NCBI GenBank assembly: GCA_947624695.1
Contig: CANQLN010000080.1
Coordinates: 1-5,081 of the forward strand
DNA: 5,081 nt
Reading direction: 5' to 3'
Origin: an uncultured Bacilli bacterium
GTDB taxonomy: Bacteria > Bacillota_I > Bacilli_A > RF39 > UBA660
In this document: one piece after another, positions 1 to 5,081 of the stretch
Layout of the letters: the number at the start of each line of letters is the position of its first letter
Numbering within the stretch: position 1 is the stretch's first letter
Translations under genes and position numbers: made by a program
Notes under the pieces: model-generated
What the model was told of the DNA's origin: nothing
The model's database searches: none
Seen by the model: only the letters and a program-made list of their open reading frames with translations

Positions 1-67
1 ACACTTCGTCGATACCTACGCGTGTATTGGACTTTCACCAACTAGATATATGCCATGCACGGCACAC
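1..67 (-). mobile_element. 5' end of a group II intron, probably class C (partial, runs off the left edge)
   Basis: Read on the minus strand from base 67, the sequence begins GTGTGCCGTGCATGG, matching the GUGYG consensus of group II intron 5' ends. Bases 41-27 then form the hairpin TTGG-TGAAAG-TCCAA, and a GC-richer stretch continues to the edge. The start GUGUGCC, the GCAUGG soon after and the GGUGARAGUCC hairpin resemble, from memory, the opening of domain I of the Oceanobacillus iheyensis IIC intron. Base composition differs clearly from the AT-rich neighbours, as expected of an acquired element. The 5' splice boundary falls directly behind the U-tract of the tyrS terminator, on the same strand, which is the usual target of class C introns. 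Only about 67 bases of domain I are visible; the rest of the ribozyme, any reverse transcriptase ORF and domains V/VI would lie outside. Group II identity is likely; class C is inferred from the site and the similarity. Confidence 0.82.
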
Positions 68-68
68 C

Positions 69-97
69 AAAAAAACTTCAATTTTTTGAAGTTTTTT
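69..97 (-). terminator. Intrinsic terminator of tyrS
   Basis: Four bases after the tyrS stop codon, bases 97-86 and 81-70 form a perfect 12-bp inverted repeat (AAAAAACTTCAA / TTGAAGTTTTTT) around an AAAA loop in the minus-strand transcript. A run of seven U ends at base 69. The core CTTCAA/TTGAAG carries the only G-C pairs, so the stem is AT-rich but typical of such a genome. The plus strand also ends in T-rich sequence, so it could work in both directions, although no plus-strand gene is seen. The group II intron starts two bases further on. Confidence 0.88.
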
Positions 98-100
98 ATT

Positions 101-1327
101 TTAGTAAAAAATACCTAAATAATATTTTTTCTTTCCCTTTTTGATTAAATAGACTTTTTTATCAATGGCTCCCTCTTTGGTTACCATATACATATTATCG
201 GTTACTTTTTTATTATTTAAACTAATGGCATTACCACTGATAAGTTCTCTAGCCTCTCTTTTACTTTGACAAATATTTCCCGTTACTAGTAAATCTTCTA
301 AAGGCATTTCTTCGGCAATGGTAATATGCTCCATATCTTTAAAATTAGTTAAAATATCTTCACTAGAAAGATTAGTTATATCTTCCGAAAATAAAGCTTT
401 ACTCATATTTTTAGCTTTATTATACTCTTCTTCACCATGTAAGAAAGTAATAATTTCTTGGGCTAATATTTCTTGGGCTTTTCGAAGTTCCGGTTTTTCA
501 TTATGTTCTTTTTGAATATTCTCTATTTCTTCTTTATTTAAGAAAGTTAATTTCTTTAAATAATCAATAACTACCTCATCACTAGTATTAATTAAGTATT
601 GATATAATTCATAACTAGATGTTTTATTCTTATCAAGCCATAAAGCATTACCTTCGGTTTTCCCAAATTTAACCCCATTAGCATCTAAAACTAAAGGCAT
701 TGTCATTCCGTATAATTCGGCATCTTCTTTTTTTCGGGCTAGTTCAATTCCCGTTGTAATATTACCCCATTGATCAGAACCAGCTACTTGTAAAGTAACC
801 CCTTTATCTTTATATAAATGAACAAAATCCATACCTTGTAAAATGGTATAAGCAAATTCACAAAAAGTTATTCCGGATTCTAAACGTCTGTTAATAATGT
901 CTTTATCTAACATATAATTAACATTTATATATTTACCATAGTCTCTTAAAAAATCTAAAACTGATAAATCTTTAGTCCAATCATAGTTATTAACAACTTC
1001 AAAACCAAATATTTCTTGGGCTTGTTTAGTTAAACCAGCCACATTTTTTAAAACTTCTTCTTTAGAAATCATTTGTCTTTCTAAGGATGGTTTAGGATCT
1101 CCAATTAAACCCGTAGCGCCCCCAATAAGTAAAATAGGCTTATGACCATACTTAGCAAGTCTTGTAGCAATTAAAAATGAGGAAAAATGGCCAATATGCA
1201 TAGAATCCGCTGTTGGATCAGTTCCAATATAAAAAGTTAATTTCTCTTCATTTAATTTTTTTTCTAATTCGGGACTACTTATATCTTTAACAAGTCCTCG
1301 CCATTTTAAATCTTCAAAACAATTCAT
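101..1327 (-). CDS. tyrS: Tyrosyl-tRNA synthetase (TyrRS)
   Basis: This cytoplasmic class I aminoacyl-tRNA synthetase activates tyrosine with ATP and charges tRNA-Tyr. The 408-residue protein is near the usual bacterial length (about 400-425). Visible motifs are YIGTDPT (33-39, tyrosine pocket), the HIGH signature HIGH (44-47), the tyrosine-contacting segment Y160-xxx-Q164-xx-D167, GSDQWGN (183-189) and the KMSKS-equivalent KFGKT (220-224). The last 65 or so residues (about 342-405) look like the S4 RNA-binding domain of bacterial TyrRS, with SKREARELI at about 355-363. The ATG start is supported by AAGGGAG at 1340-1334, six bases upstream. The gene has its own promoter and T-box leader, so expression should rise when uncharged tRNA-Tyr accumulates. 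It ends TAA, followed at once by a terminator. Nothing suggests a truncation or a missing catalytic residue. Confidence 0.98.
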   Translation of the reverse strand: MNCFEDLKWRGLVKDISSPELEKKLNEEKLTFYIGTDPTADSMHIGHFSSFLIATRLAKYGHKPILLIGGATGLIGDPKPSLERQMISKEEVLKNVAGLTKQAQEIFGFEVVNNYDWTKDLSVLDFLRDYGKYINVNYMLDKDIINRRLESGITFCEFAYTILQGMDFVHLYKDKGVTLQVAGSDQWGNITTGIELARKKEDAELYGMTMPLVLDANGVKFGKTEGNALWLDKNKTSSYELYQYLINTSDEVVIDYLKKLTFLNKEEIENIQKEHNEKPELRKAQEILAQEIITFLHGEEEYNKAKNMSKALFSEDITNLSSEDILTNFKDMEHITIAEEMPLEDLLVTGNICQSKREARELISGNAISLNNKKVTDNMYMVTKEGAIDKKVYLIKKGKKKYYLGIFY

Positions 1328-1342
1328 TTGAATCTCCCTTCT

Positions 1343-1489
1343 TAAAAAGAAAAAAATTCAAAAACCAAGGTTAAGGACGAAGAATACTCCGCGGTACCAC
1401 CTTAATTTATGAATTTAATCATACACTTATAATCTTTAACGGAAATTACCCGCTTTAACTCCGGAGTTGTAAATTCCTTCTTCGTTAAC
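1343..1489 (-). promoter_or_regulatory. Compact T-box leader of tyrS
   Basis: The leader contains the T-box sequence AAGGTGGTACCGCGG at 1403-1389. The antiterminator folds cleanly: helix A1 is UUAAGG (1405-1400) with CCUUAA (1376-1371). A seven-base bulge (1399-1393) begins with UGGU, the element that pairs with the tRNA ACCA end. Helix A2 is GCGGAG (1392-1387) with CUUCGU (1382-1377), around a UAUU loop. Upstream, CCGTTA (1442-1437), preceded by GCGGG, matches the conserved Stem IIA/B pseudoknot motif, and TATGA/TCATA (1422-1418 and 1411-1407 region) can form Stem III. A Tyr codon UAC followed by A (1471-1469) is the candidate specifier. Only about 20 bases lie between the predicted transcription start and this codon, so a full Stem I with its apical tRNA-elbow-binding loops cannot fit. 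T-box identity is certain from the antiterminator; tRNA-Tyr specificity comes from the downstream gene and the UAC. Confidence 0.9.
1350..1416 (-). terminator. Candidate T-box attenuator hairpin, alternative to the antiterminator
   Basis: In the minus-strand RNA, bases 1416-1400 can pair with 1370-1354 over 17 positions, with one U-U mismatch and two G-U pairs. The helix runs from AAATTC/GAATTT at the base to AAGG/CCTT at the top, with a 29-base loop. Uridines follow (the tract is 1356-1350, then CTTTTT). The T-box AAGG at 1403-1400 is used both here and in the antiterminator, so the two structures are mutually exclusive, as the mechanism requires. The stem is AU-rich and the loop large, so termination strength is uncertain. 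A translational readout is a possible alternative. Confidence 0.45.
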
Positions 1490-1495
1490 ACTTAA

Positions 1496-1524
1496 ATTAT
1501 ATAATTTTTCTTTTTATAATTCAA
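1496..1524 (-). promoter_or_regulatory. Sigma-A-type promoter of tyrS
   Basis: On the minus strand there is TTGAAT (1524-1519, 4/6 to the -35 consensus), exactly 17 bases of spacer, and a perfect -10 TATAAT (1501-1496). Transcription would start near 1491-1489, just before the TTAACG that opens the T-box leader. The -35 box lies inside the final codons of yebC and its stop codon lies in the spacer, so tyrS can be expressed independently of the upstream operon. The -10 also sits in a 14-base AT palindrome (1507-1494), probably coincidental. Confidence 0.72.
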
Positions 1525-2236
1525 TATCTACATTATGATATATCTCGGTTACATCATCAATTTCATCTAACATATTGTATAATTTTTTAAATGTTTCAGC
1601 ATCTTCACCATCTAAAGTTATTTTTTCTTTAGCAAACATTCCTACTTGATCAATAAGATAATCGACATTGGGAATTAATTTTTCTACGACATCTTTAACT
1701 TTATCATGATCATTAGGATGCATCGAAATAGTAACCTCACCATCTTCATTTTCATAATCAATTAGATCAATCCCGGCATTTAATAATTCTTCAAATAATT
1801 CTTCTGCTTTATCAGTTTTAAAATCTAATATTCCTAAATAATCATAATTATAAGAAACCGAATTAGTAACTCCTAGGCTCTTGCCAACTTTATTAAAAGC
1901 CGCTCTTACTTCCCCAACAGTTCTATTAACATTATCAGTTAGACATTTGATAATTAAAGTAGAAGCCCCTGGTCCAAAGCCTTCGTAAACTACTTCTTGG
2001 TAGTCTTCTCCTCCTACTCCTTTCGCCTTATCAATCGCTCTATTAATAATATCACTAGGTACTTGTTGTTTTTTTGCCTTTTCAATTATTCTTTTTAAAG
2101 AGATATTTGCATCCGGATCAGGTAAACCTTTCTTGGCTGCTAAATATATTTCTTTGGCAAAAGTAGTATATATTTTACCTCTTGCCGCCCCTGTCTTTTG
2201 AATACTATACTTTCTTACTTCATATGCTCTTCCCAT
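1514..2236 (-). CDS. yebC: YebC/PmpR/TACO1-family protein (YeeI/YebC2-like)
   Basis: This 240-residue protein has the usual length of the YebC family. It has KEIYLAAKKG (28-37) and LPDPDAN (38-44) in the N-terminal helical domain, YEGFGPGA (84-91), TDNVNRT (100-106) with R111, and the terminal YHNVD block (233-237). It starts MGR rather than MAGHSKW and ends YHNVDIEL, which resembles the Bacillus subtilis YeeI (YebC2) branch more than the E. coli YebC branch. Family members were long annotated as DNA-binding regulators. TACO1 in mitochondria and recent bacterial work link the family to translation of difficult, proline-rich stretches on the ribosome, so a cytoplasmic translation role is the better guess. 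The ATG is preceded by a perfect AGGAGG (2248-2243) six bases upstream. The patatin stop codon overlaps this site, implying coupled translation. The 3' end carries the tyrS promoter -35. Confidence 0.93.
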   Translation of the reverse strand: MGRAYEVRKYSIQKTGAARGKIYTTFAKEIYLAAKKGLPDPDANISLKRIIEKAKKQQVPSDIINRAIDKAKGVGGEDYQEVVYEGFGPGASTLIIKCLTDNVNRTVGEVRAAFNKVGKSLGVTNSVSYNYDYLGILDFKTDKAEELFEELLNAGIDLIDYENEDGEVTISMHPNDHDKVKDVVEKLIPNVDYLIDQVGMFAKEKITLDGEDAETFKKLYNMLDEIDDVTEIYHNVDIEL

Positions 2237-2246
2237 TATAAACCTC

Positions 2247-3290
2247 CTATAATATTTTTAAACTTCTAATAAACTCATAAACAAAATGTTTACTAGTAGC
2301 ATTCTTTTTAACATATTTAATTTGTTTAAATAAACTATAAACATTAAAATAGGTCATTTTCTCTTTTATCATAGTATATTCTAAGGACTTTAAAATAAGT
2401 TCTTTATTATCTTCTGCCCCAAAATATCTTTGGACTTTCTTTAATAAATCCTTATCGGCATTCCTCGTTAATGTATTATACCAGAAATCAGAGTACTTTT
2501 TAAAGATAAAATTGTAGCCATCATAATTTTTTAAAATTTTTAAGGTATCATAATAGCCTAATTTAATATTTTCATTAATCTTATTTTTATTAACATTAAG
2601 CATACTACCAAGCATCCGCGAAGGACTAATAGTAACTACTTTACTCTTATCTTTGATTCTTCTACTAAAACCAATGCCATGGACTTCTACAGAATAGACT
2701 TTATCATAACCTTTATCTAATAACATATTAATGGGATTATTATCATAAAAACCGCCATCAAAATAATATTTATCATCAATCATTTTTTCCATTTTAAATA
2801 ATGGTAAATTACAACTGGCTAATATATATTCGGGTATTTTTCCTTTTTTCATATCTTCTTTAAAAAGATATAAAGGTTTTAAATCATTAACTCTTACCGT
2901 TACTAAACCATAATCCATCGGACTTTTTCTAATTTTATCTTCATCAATCATTTCTTTTAAAACATTTTTTAAATTAGAATTATTAATCCCTTTATTTTTA
3001 ATAGCCAAGGTCATTTGTTCAATACCATAAATAAGTTCTTTAAATTTTTGTTGATTGTTAACACTATCGGTATATTTCGTATTAAAGTCTAATAATTTAC
3101 CAACATCAACATTTTTCCAAAATTCATATAATTCGGCTTCTTTACCACTGGCAATTAAAGCTGCATTAAAAGAGCCAATGGAAGTACCTACAACTCCATT
3201 TAATTTAATACCACATTTTTTAAAAGCTAAATAAGCTCCCACTTGATAAGAACCTTTAACTCCTCCTCCAGCTAGTACTAGTCCAATCAC
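2247..3290 (-). CDS. Patatin-like phospholipase
   Basis: This 347-residue protein has a complete patatin Ser-Asp dyad. The oxyanion-hole loop GGGVKG is at 8-13, the nucleophile elbow GTSIG at 35-39 (Ser37), and the catalytic Asp in DGG at 178-180, within DGGFYDNNP. The fold occupies roughly residues 1-210. The remaining 130 or so residues are basic and aromatic and resemble the C-terminal extension of many bacterial patatin-family proteins. Family members hydrolyse acyl esters of phospholipids or other lipids; the substrate here cannot be read. There is no signal peptide, so it should act in the cytoplasm or on the inner membrane face. Translation starts at GTG. The site GGTGAT (3299-3294) lies three bases upstream and partly overlaps the stop codon of the preceding SDR gene. 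The stop TAG overlaps the yebC ribosome-binding site, ten bases before that gene. All catalytic residues are present. Confidence 0.93.
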   Translation of the reverse strand: MIGLVLAGGGVKGSYQVGAYLAFKKCGIKLNGVVGTSIGSFNAALIASGKEAELYEFWKNVDVGKLLDFNTKYTDSVNNQQKFKELIYGIEQMTLAIKNKGINNSNLKNVLKEMIDEDKIRKSPMDYGLVTVRVNDLKPLYLFKEDMKKGKIPEYILASCNLPLFKMEKMIDDKYYFDGGFYDNNPINMLLDKGYDKVYSVEVHGIGFSRRIKDKSKVVTISPSRMLGSMLNVNKNKINENIKLGYYDTLKILKNYDGYNFIFKKYSDFWYNTLTRNADKDLLKKVQRYFGAEDNKELILKSLEYTMIKEKMTYFNVYSLFKQIKYVKKNATSKHFVYEFIRSLKIL

Positions 3291-3299
3291 TCTATCACC

Positions 3300-4223
3300 C
3301 TACTTTTTTAAAAACACTAATGGTTTAGCTATAATTTTAGCTAAAACTCTTTTCTTACTTTTATTCTTTAATCTTCGATAATAATTATATAAAGAATCTG
3401 TTCGATAATGAATAATATTTTCTAAATCATCACTATCAGTTAAAATCGGACTATTATATTTTTTCTCTAAAAATATTCGCGATAAAACATATTTCCAACT
3501 TAAACCATAATATTTTAAAATATTTTTAAGAATTTCATTATAAACCAAACGACCTTCTTCCCCCATACCGACATTAAAAACTTTTTTATTTAATTTTTCT
3601 TCATAAGAAAGGGCTTTAACAAAAGCATAAGCGGCATCTTCTTTAGTAGTTACTTCGACCACTAAATTCTTTTTTATACCATAAATAAATGGTTCATCTT
3701 TTAAATTACTTAAAACTAAAGGTAGCCGAAATATTGTATAATGGTTTAATTCCTTTTTAATTAATTTTTCAACTTCATATTTATTTAAACTATAATTATC
3801 AAGTTCACTTTCTTTTATTTTTTCTTTTACGGAAGCTCCTAGAGAAAAATCATAAACTGTGGTTGATGAAGCATAAAGCAAAAAACATTTGGCATTTACT
3901 TCTTTAATAGTCTTAATTATATTTTCAGTTCCCTTGTATTCGACGATTTCTCCTAAAGTTTTATGAAAATCTCCTAAAGGAGGAACAAGCCCGGCTAAAT
4001 GAATAATATAATCATGTTCTTTAACTAAAGATTCCATTAAAGTAGAATCTAGAACATCTCCATAAATTATATTAATTCTATTCTTATATTTTTTTAATTT
4101 TTTAATTGTTTTTTTATTATTTAAATCTAAAGCCGTTATCTCATATTTTCCTTCCATTAATAAATATTTTATAACATTTAAGCCAATAGCTCCGGCGGCT
4201 CCAGTTACTAATACTTTTTTCAT
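3300..4223 (-). CDS. NAD(P)-dependent epimerase/dehydratase-like extended SDR
   Basis: This 307-residue Rossmann-fold protein has the nucleotide-binding motif TGAAGAIG (7-14) and an acidic residue at the end of the second strand (D33, which favours NAD over NADP). It also has GDV (55-57), HLAG (75-78) and the catalytic SSTTVY (119-124) with YSLNK (Y144, K148). KEDAAYA (194-200) and the NVGMG turn (217-221) fit the extended SDR family of NAD-dependent sugar epimerases, dehydratases and reductases. The substrate cannot be assigned. The protein is slightly short, and its last 25 residues (283-307) carry eleven Lys/Arg and no acidic residue, a possible membrane- or RNA-contacting tail. The ATG follows GGTGAT (4232-4227) by three bases, and the stop codon of the ZIP gene touches this site. 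The next gene begins nine bases after its TAG stop. Confidence 0.88.
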   Translation of the reverse strand: MKKVLVTGAAGAIGLNVIKYLLMEGKYEITALDLNNKKTIKKLKKYKNRINIIYGDVLDSTLMESLVKEHDYIIHLAGLVPPLGDFHKTLGEIVEYKGTENIIKTIKEVNAKCFLLYASSTTVYDFSLGASVKEKIKESELDNYSLNKYEVEKLIKKELNHYTIFRLPLVLSNLKDEPFIYGIKKNLVVEVTTKEDAAYAFVKALSYEEKLNKKVFNVGMGEEGRLVYNEILKNILKYYGLSWKYVLSRIFLEKKYNSPILTDSDDLENIIHYRTDSLYNYYRRLKNKSKKRVLAKIIAKPLVFLKK

Positions 4224-4233
4224 TCAATCACCT

Positions 4234-4953
4234 TTATACTAACAACGTAATAATTAATATTACTCCTCCTACAATTATACCATAAATAACATCTTTTTTC
4301 TTTAATGATGTTTTAATTTCATTAAATAATTCAAAAAATAAAATATATAATAGCATTCCAAAAGTTAAGGCTAATAAAATACTTACTATTTGATTATTTA
4401 AAGTGCCAAAGAAAATCATTATTAAAGCCCCTAAAAAAGAACTTAAACATAAAAATCCTAAAAGAAATTTACTATACTTTTTAGTTTTTAAAGAACTTCC
4501 TATTTGAAAACCTAAAGGAATATTATGAAGAGAAATACTAATCATCATCAAAAGTCCTGATAAATAATTATTAAGAGTCACATTATATAAAGTTAAACCT
4601 TCTAACATATTATGAATAGCTAAGGCAATAATAGTAATAATTCCGATATGGTTTAAATGTTCTTCATGATCATGTTTATCACAATTTTGATGTTCATGGT
4701 GATGATGCGGAATTAATTTATCAATAATAATCAAGGTTAAAAAACCGATAATTATAGGTATAATTAAATAAATATTTTTAGTTTCAATAATCTCCGGTAG
4801 TAAATCAAAAAATAATAATCCCGCCATGACGACAAAAGCTAAAGAATAGATAAATAAAGAAATTTTTTCTTGATATTTTTGATTTTTTAAAATAATAATC
4901 CCGACTAAAAAAAATAATCCGGTTAAAAATGTAAAAATTAAACCTAATATCAA
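4234..4953 (-). CDS. ZIP-family divalent metal transporter
   Basis: This hydrophobic protein has about eight membrane segments (roughly 1-22, 31-54, 61-79, 103-123, 130-152, 162-183, 187-209, 222-239, counting from the TTG start). FFDLLPE (48-54) in segment 2, HNMLEG (114-119) in segment 4 and HNIPLG (143-148) in segment 5 are ZIP signatures. The loop after segment 3 (83-102) has nine His and one Cys, as expected of a ZIP metal-binding loop. ZIP proteins bring Zn(II), Mn(II) or Fe(II) into the cytoplasm; the metal is not determinable here. The second metal motif has Leu147 where HNIPEG has Glu. I chose TTG at 4953 because GGTGAT (4963-4958) lies four bases upstream, as in the next two genes; the longer GTG start at 4965 (243 residues) would place that site inside the coding region. 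It is the first visible gene of the operon. Confidence 0.9.
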   Translation of the reverse strand: MILGLIFTFLTGLFFLVGIIILKNQKYQEKISLFIYSLAFVVMAGLLFFDLLPEIIETKNIYLIIPIIIGFLTLIIIDKLIPHHHHEHQNCDKHDHEEHLNHIGIITIIALAIHNMLEGLTLYNVTLNNYLSGLLMMISISLHNIPLGFQIGSSLKTKKYSKFLLGFLCLSSFLGALIMIFFGTLNNQIVSILLALTFGMLLYILFFELFNEIKTSLKKKDVIYGIIVGGVILIITLLV

Positions 4954-4957
4954 ATTA

Positions 4958-4963
4958 ATCACC
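4958..4963 (-). promoter_or_regulatory. Ribosome-binding site that decides the ZIP start
   Basis: GGTGAT lies four bases before TTG (4953-4951). The SDR and patatin genes each use the same GGTGAT three bases before their starts. The upstream GTG codons (4965 and 4962) overlap this element and have only AT-rich sequence before them. This favours the TTG start and a 239-residue protein. Confidence 0.6.
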
Positions 4964-5010
4964 ACTTAAATTTTAACATTAATACATTAAAAAAGATAGC
5001 AATATTGGTT

Positions 5011-5023
5011 CTAGAATTTCTAG
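5011..5023. repeat. Perfect inverted repeat CTAGAA-T-TTCTAG upstream of the ZIP operon
   Basis: The 13 bases ctagaatttctag are a perfect palindrome with one central base, 58 bases before the proposed ZIP start codon. It is too short and lacks a U-tract, so it is not a terminator. It could be an operator for a dimeric regulator, but no promoter is firmly placed beside it and a palindrome of this size can arise by chance. Confidence 0.3.
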
Positions 5024-5047
5024 TGTGAAGTAAAATTTAGTAAAATG

Positions 5048-5060
5048 TAGGTCTAACCTA
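5048..5060. repeat. Inverted repeat TAGGT-CTA-ACCTA, possible metalloregulator half-site
   Basis: The arms TAGGT and ACCTA are perfect and separated by three bases. The minus strand reads TTAGGTTAG (5061-5053), equal to one half of the DtxR/IdeR/SirR-type consensus TTAGGTTAGnCTAACCTAA as I recall it; the other half is not conserved with standard spacing. It lies about 95 bases before a metal transporter gene, so regulation by a DtxR-family repressor is conceivable but unproven. Around it (4954-5081) I see no further gene and no convincing -35/-10 pair. TGTTAAAAT (4978-4970) resembles an extended -10 but would start transcription almost at the ribosome-binding site. Confidence 0.28.
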
Positions 5061-5081
5061 ATAAAAACAGGTATTTTTAAT

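Noticed and set aside
1..67. Fragment of rRNA or tRNA suggested by the higher GC content
   Set aside because: No cloverleaf or rRNA motif fits, whereas the GUGUG start and the GGUGAAAGUCC hairpin match group II intron domain I.
318..515. Plus-strand ORF of 65 codons
   Set aside because: It lies wholly antisense inside tyrS, has no ribosome-binding site or recognisable motif, and is a shadow of the real gene.
1494..1507. 14-base AT palindrome after yebC as a terminator
   Set aside because: It has no G-C pairs and no separate U-tract, and it contains the -10 box of the tyrS promoter.
1517..1600. T-box Stem I hidden in the yebC 3' end (AGATG and GATG strings present)
   Set aside because: The sequence is explained by the conserved YebC C-terminal residues, no AGUA element or pairing partner was found, and the promoter lies downstream of it.
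101..4953. Recoded TGA (genetic code 4), as in many Mollicutes
   Set aside because: Trp is encoded by TGG and the five genes run full length without in-frame TGA; the absence of TGA stops among five genes is too small a sample.
4970..4978. Extended -10 TGTTAAAAT as the operon promoter
   Set aside because: The start point would fall on the ribosome-binding site, and no -35 exists at proper spacing; the operon may instead begin upstream of the window.
5061..5081. Weak hairpin TAAAAA/TTTTTA at the right edge as a terminator
   Set aside because: It is a six-pair stem made only of A-T pairs and is cut by the window end, expected by chance in this composition.

Overview
The window is strongly AT-rich, with long runs of A and T, strong AGGAGG or GGTGAT ribosome-binding sites, a T-box leader, and GTG/TTG as well as ATG starts. 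This points to a low-GC Gram-positive bacterium (Bacillota, possibly a Bacilli or Mycoplasmatota-related gut lineage). Trp is read from TGG, and five long ORFs contain no in-frame TGA, so the standard bacterial code fits. None of the five genes ends in TGA (three TAA, two TAG).

All genes read right to left on the minus strand. In transcription order, bases 5081-4954 are an upstream region with two short inverted repeats. Next comes a tight four-gene cluster: a ZIP-family metal transporter (4953-4234), an extended SDR / NAD-dependent epimerase-like protein (4223-3300), a patatin-like phospholipase (3290-2247) and a YebC/TACO1-family translation or regulatory protein (2236-1514). The gaps are only 9-10 bases, and each upstream stop codon touches or overlaps the next Shine-Dalgarno, so these genes are almost certainly co-transcribed and probably translationally coupled.

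The 186-base gap 1513-1328 holds a well-formed sigma-A-type promoter, whose -35 lies in the last codons of yebC, followed by a compact T-box leader. The leader has a textbook antiterminator and a CCGUUA Stem IIA/B element, but little room for a normal Stem I. It controls tyrS (1327-101), tyrosyl-tRNA synthetase. tyrS ends in an intrinsic terminator hairpin (97-70).

Directly after the U-tract of that terminator, and on the same strand, bases 67-1 read as the 5' end of a group II intron (GUGUG start, then a GGUGAAAGUCC hairpin) that runs off the left edge. Insertion just behind a terminator hairpin is the hallmark of bacterial class C (IIC) introns, so this is most likely a IIC retroelement.

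The most interesting points are the intron and its target, the reduced tyrS T-box with two competing pairing registers, the alternative TTG start and substituted metal-site residue in the ZIP protein, and a possible metalloregulator-like inverted repeat upstream of the ZIP gene. I do not recognise the ZIP-SDR-patatin-YebC cluster as a named system.
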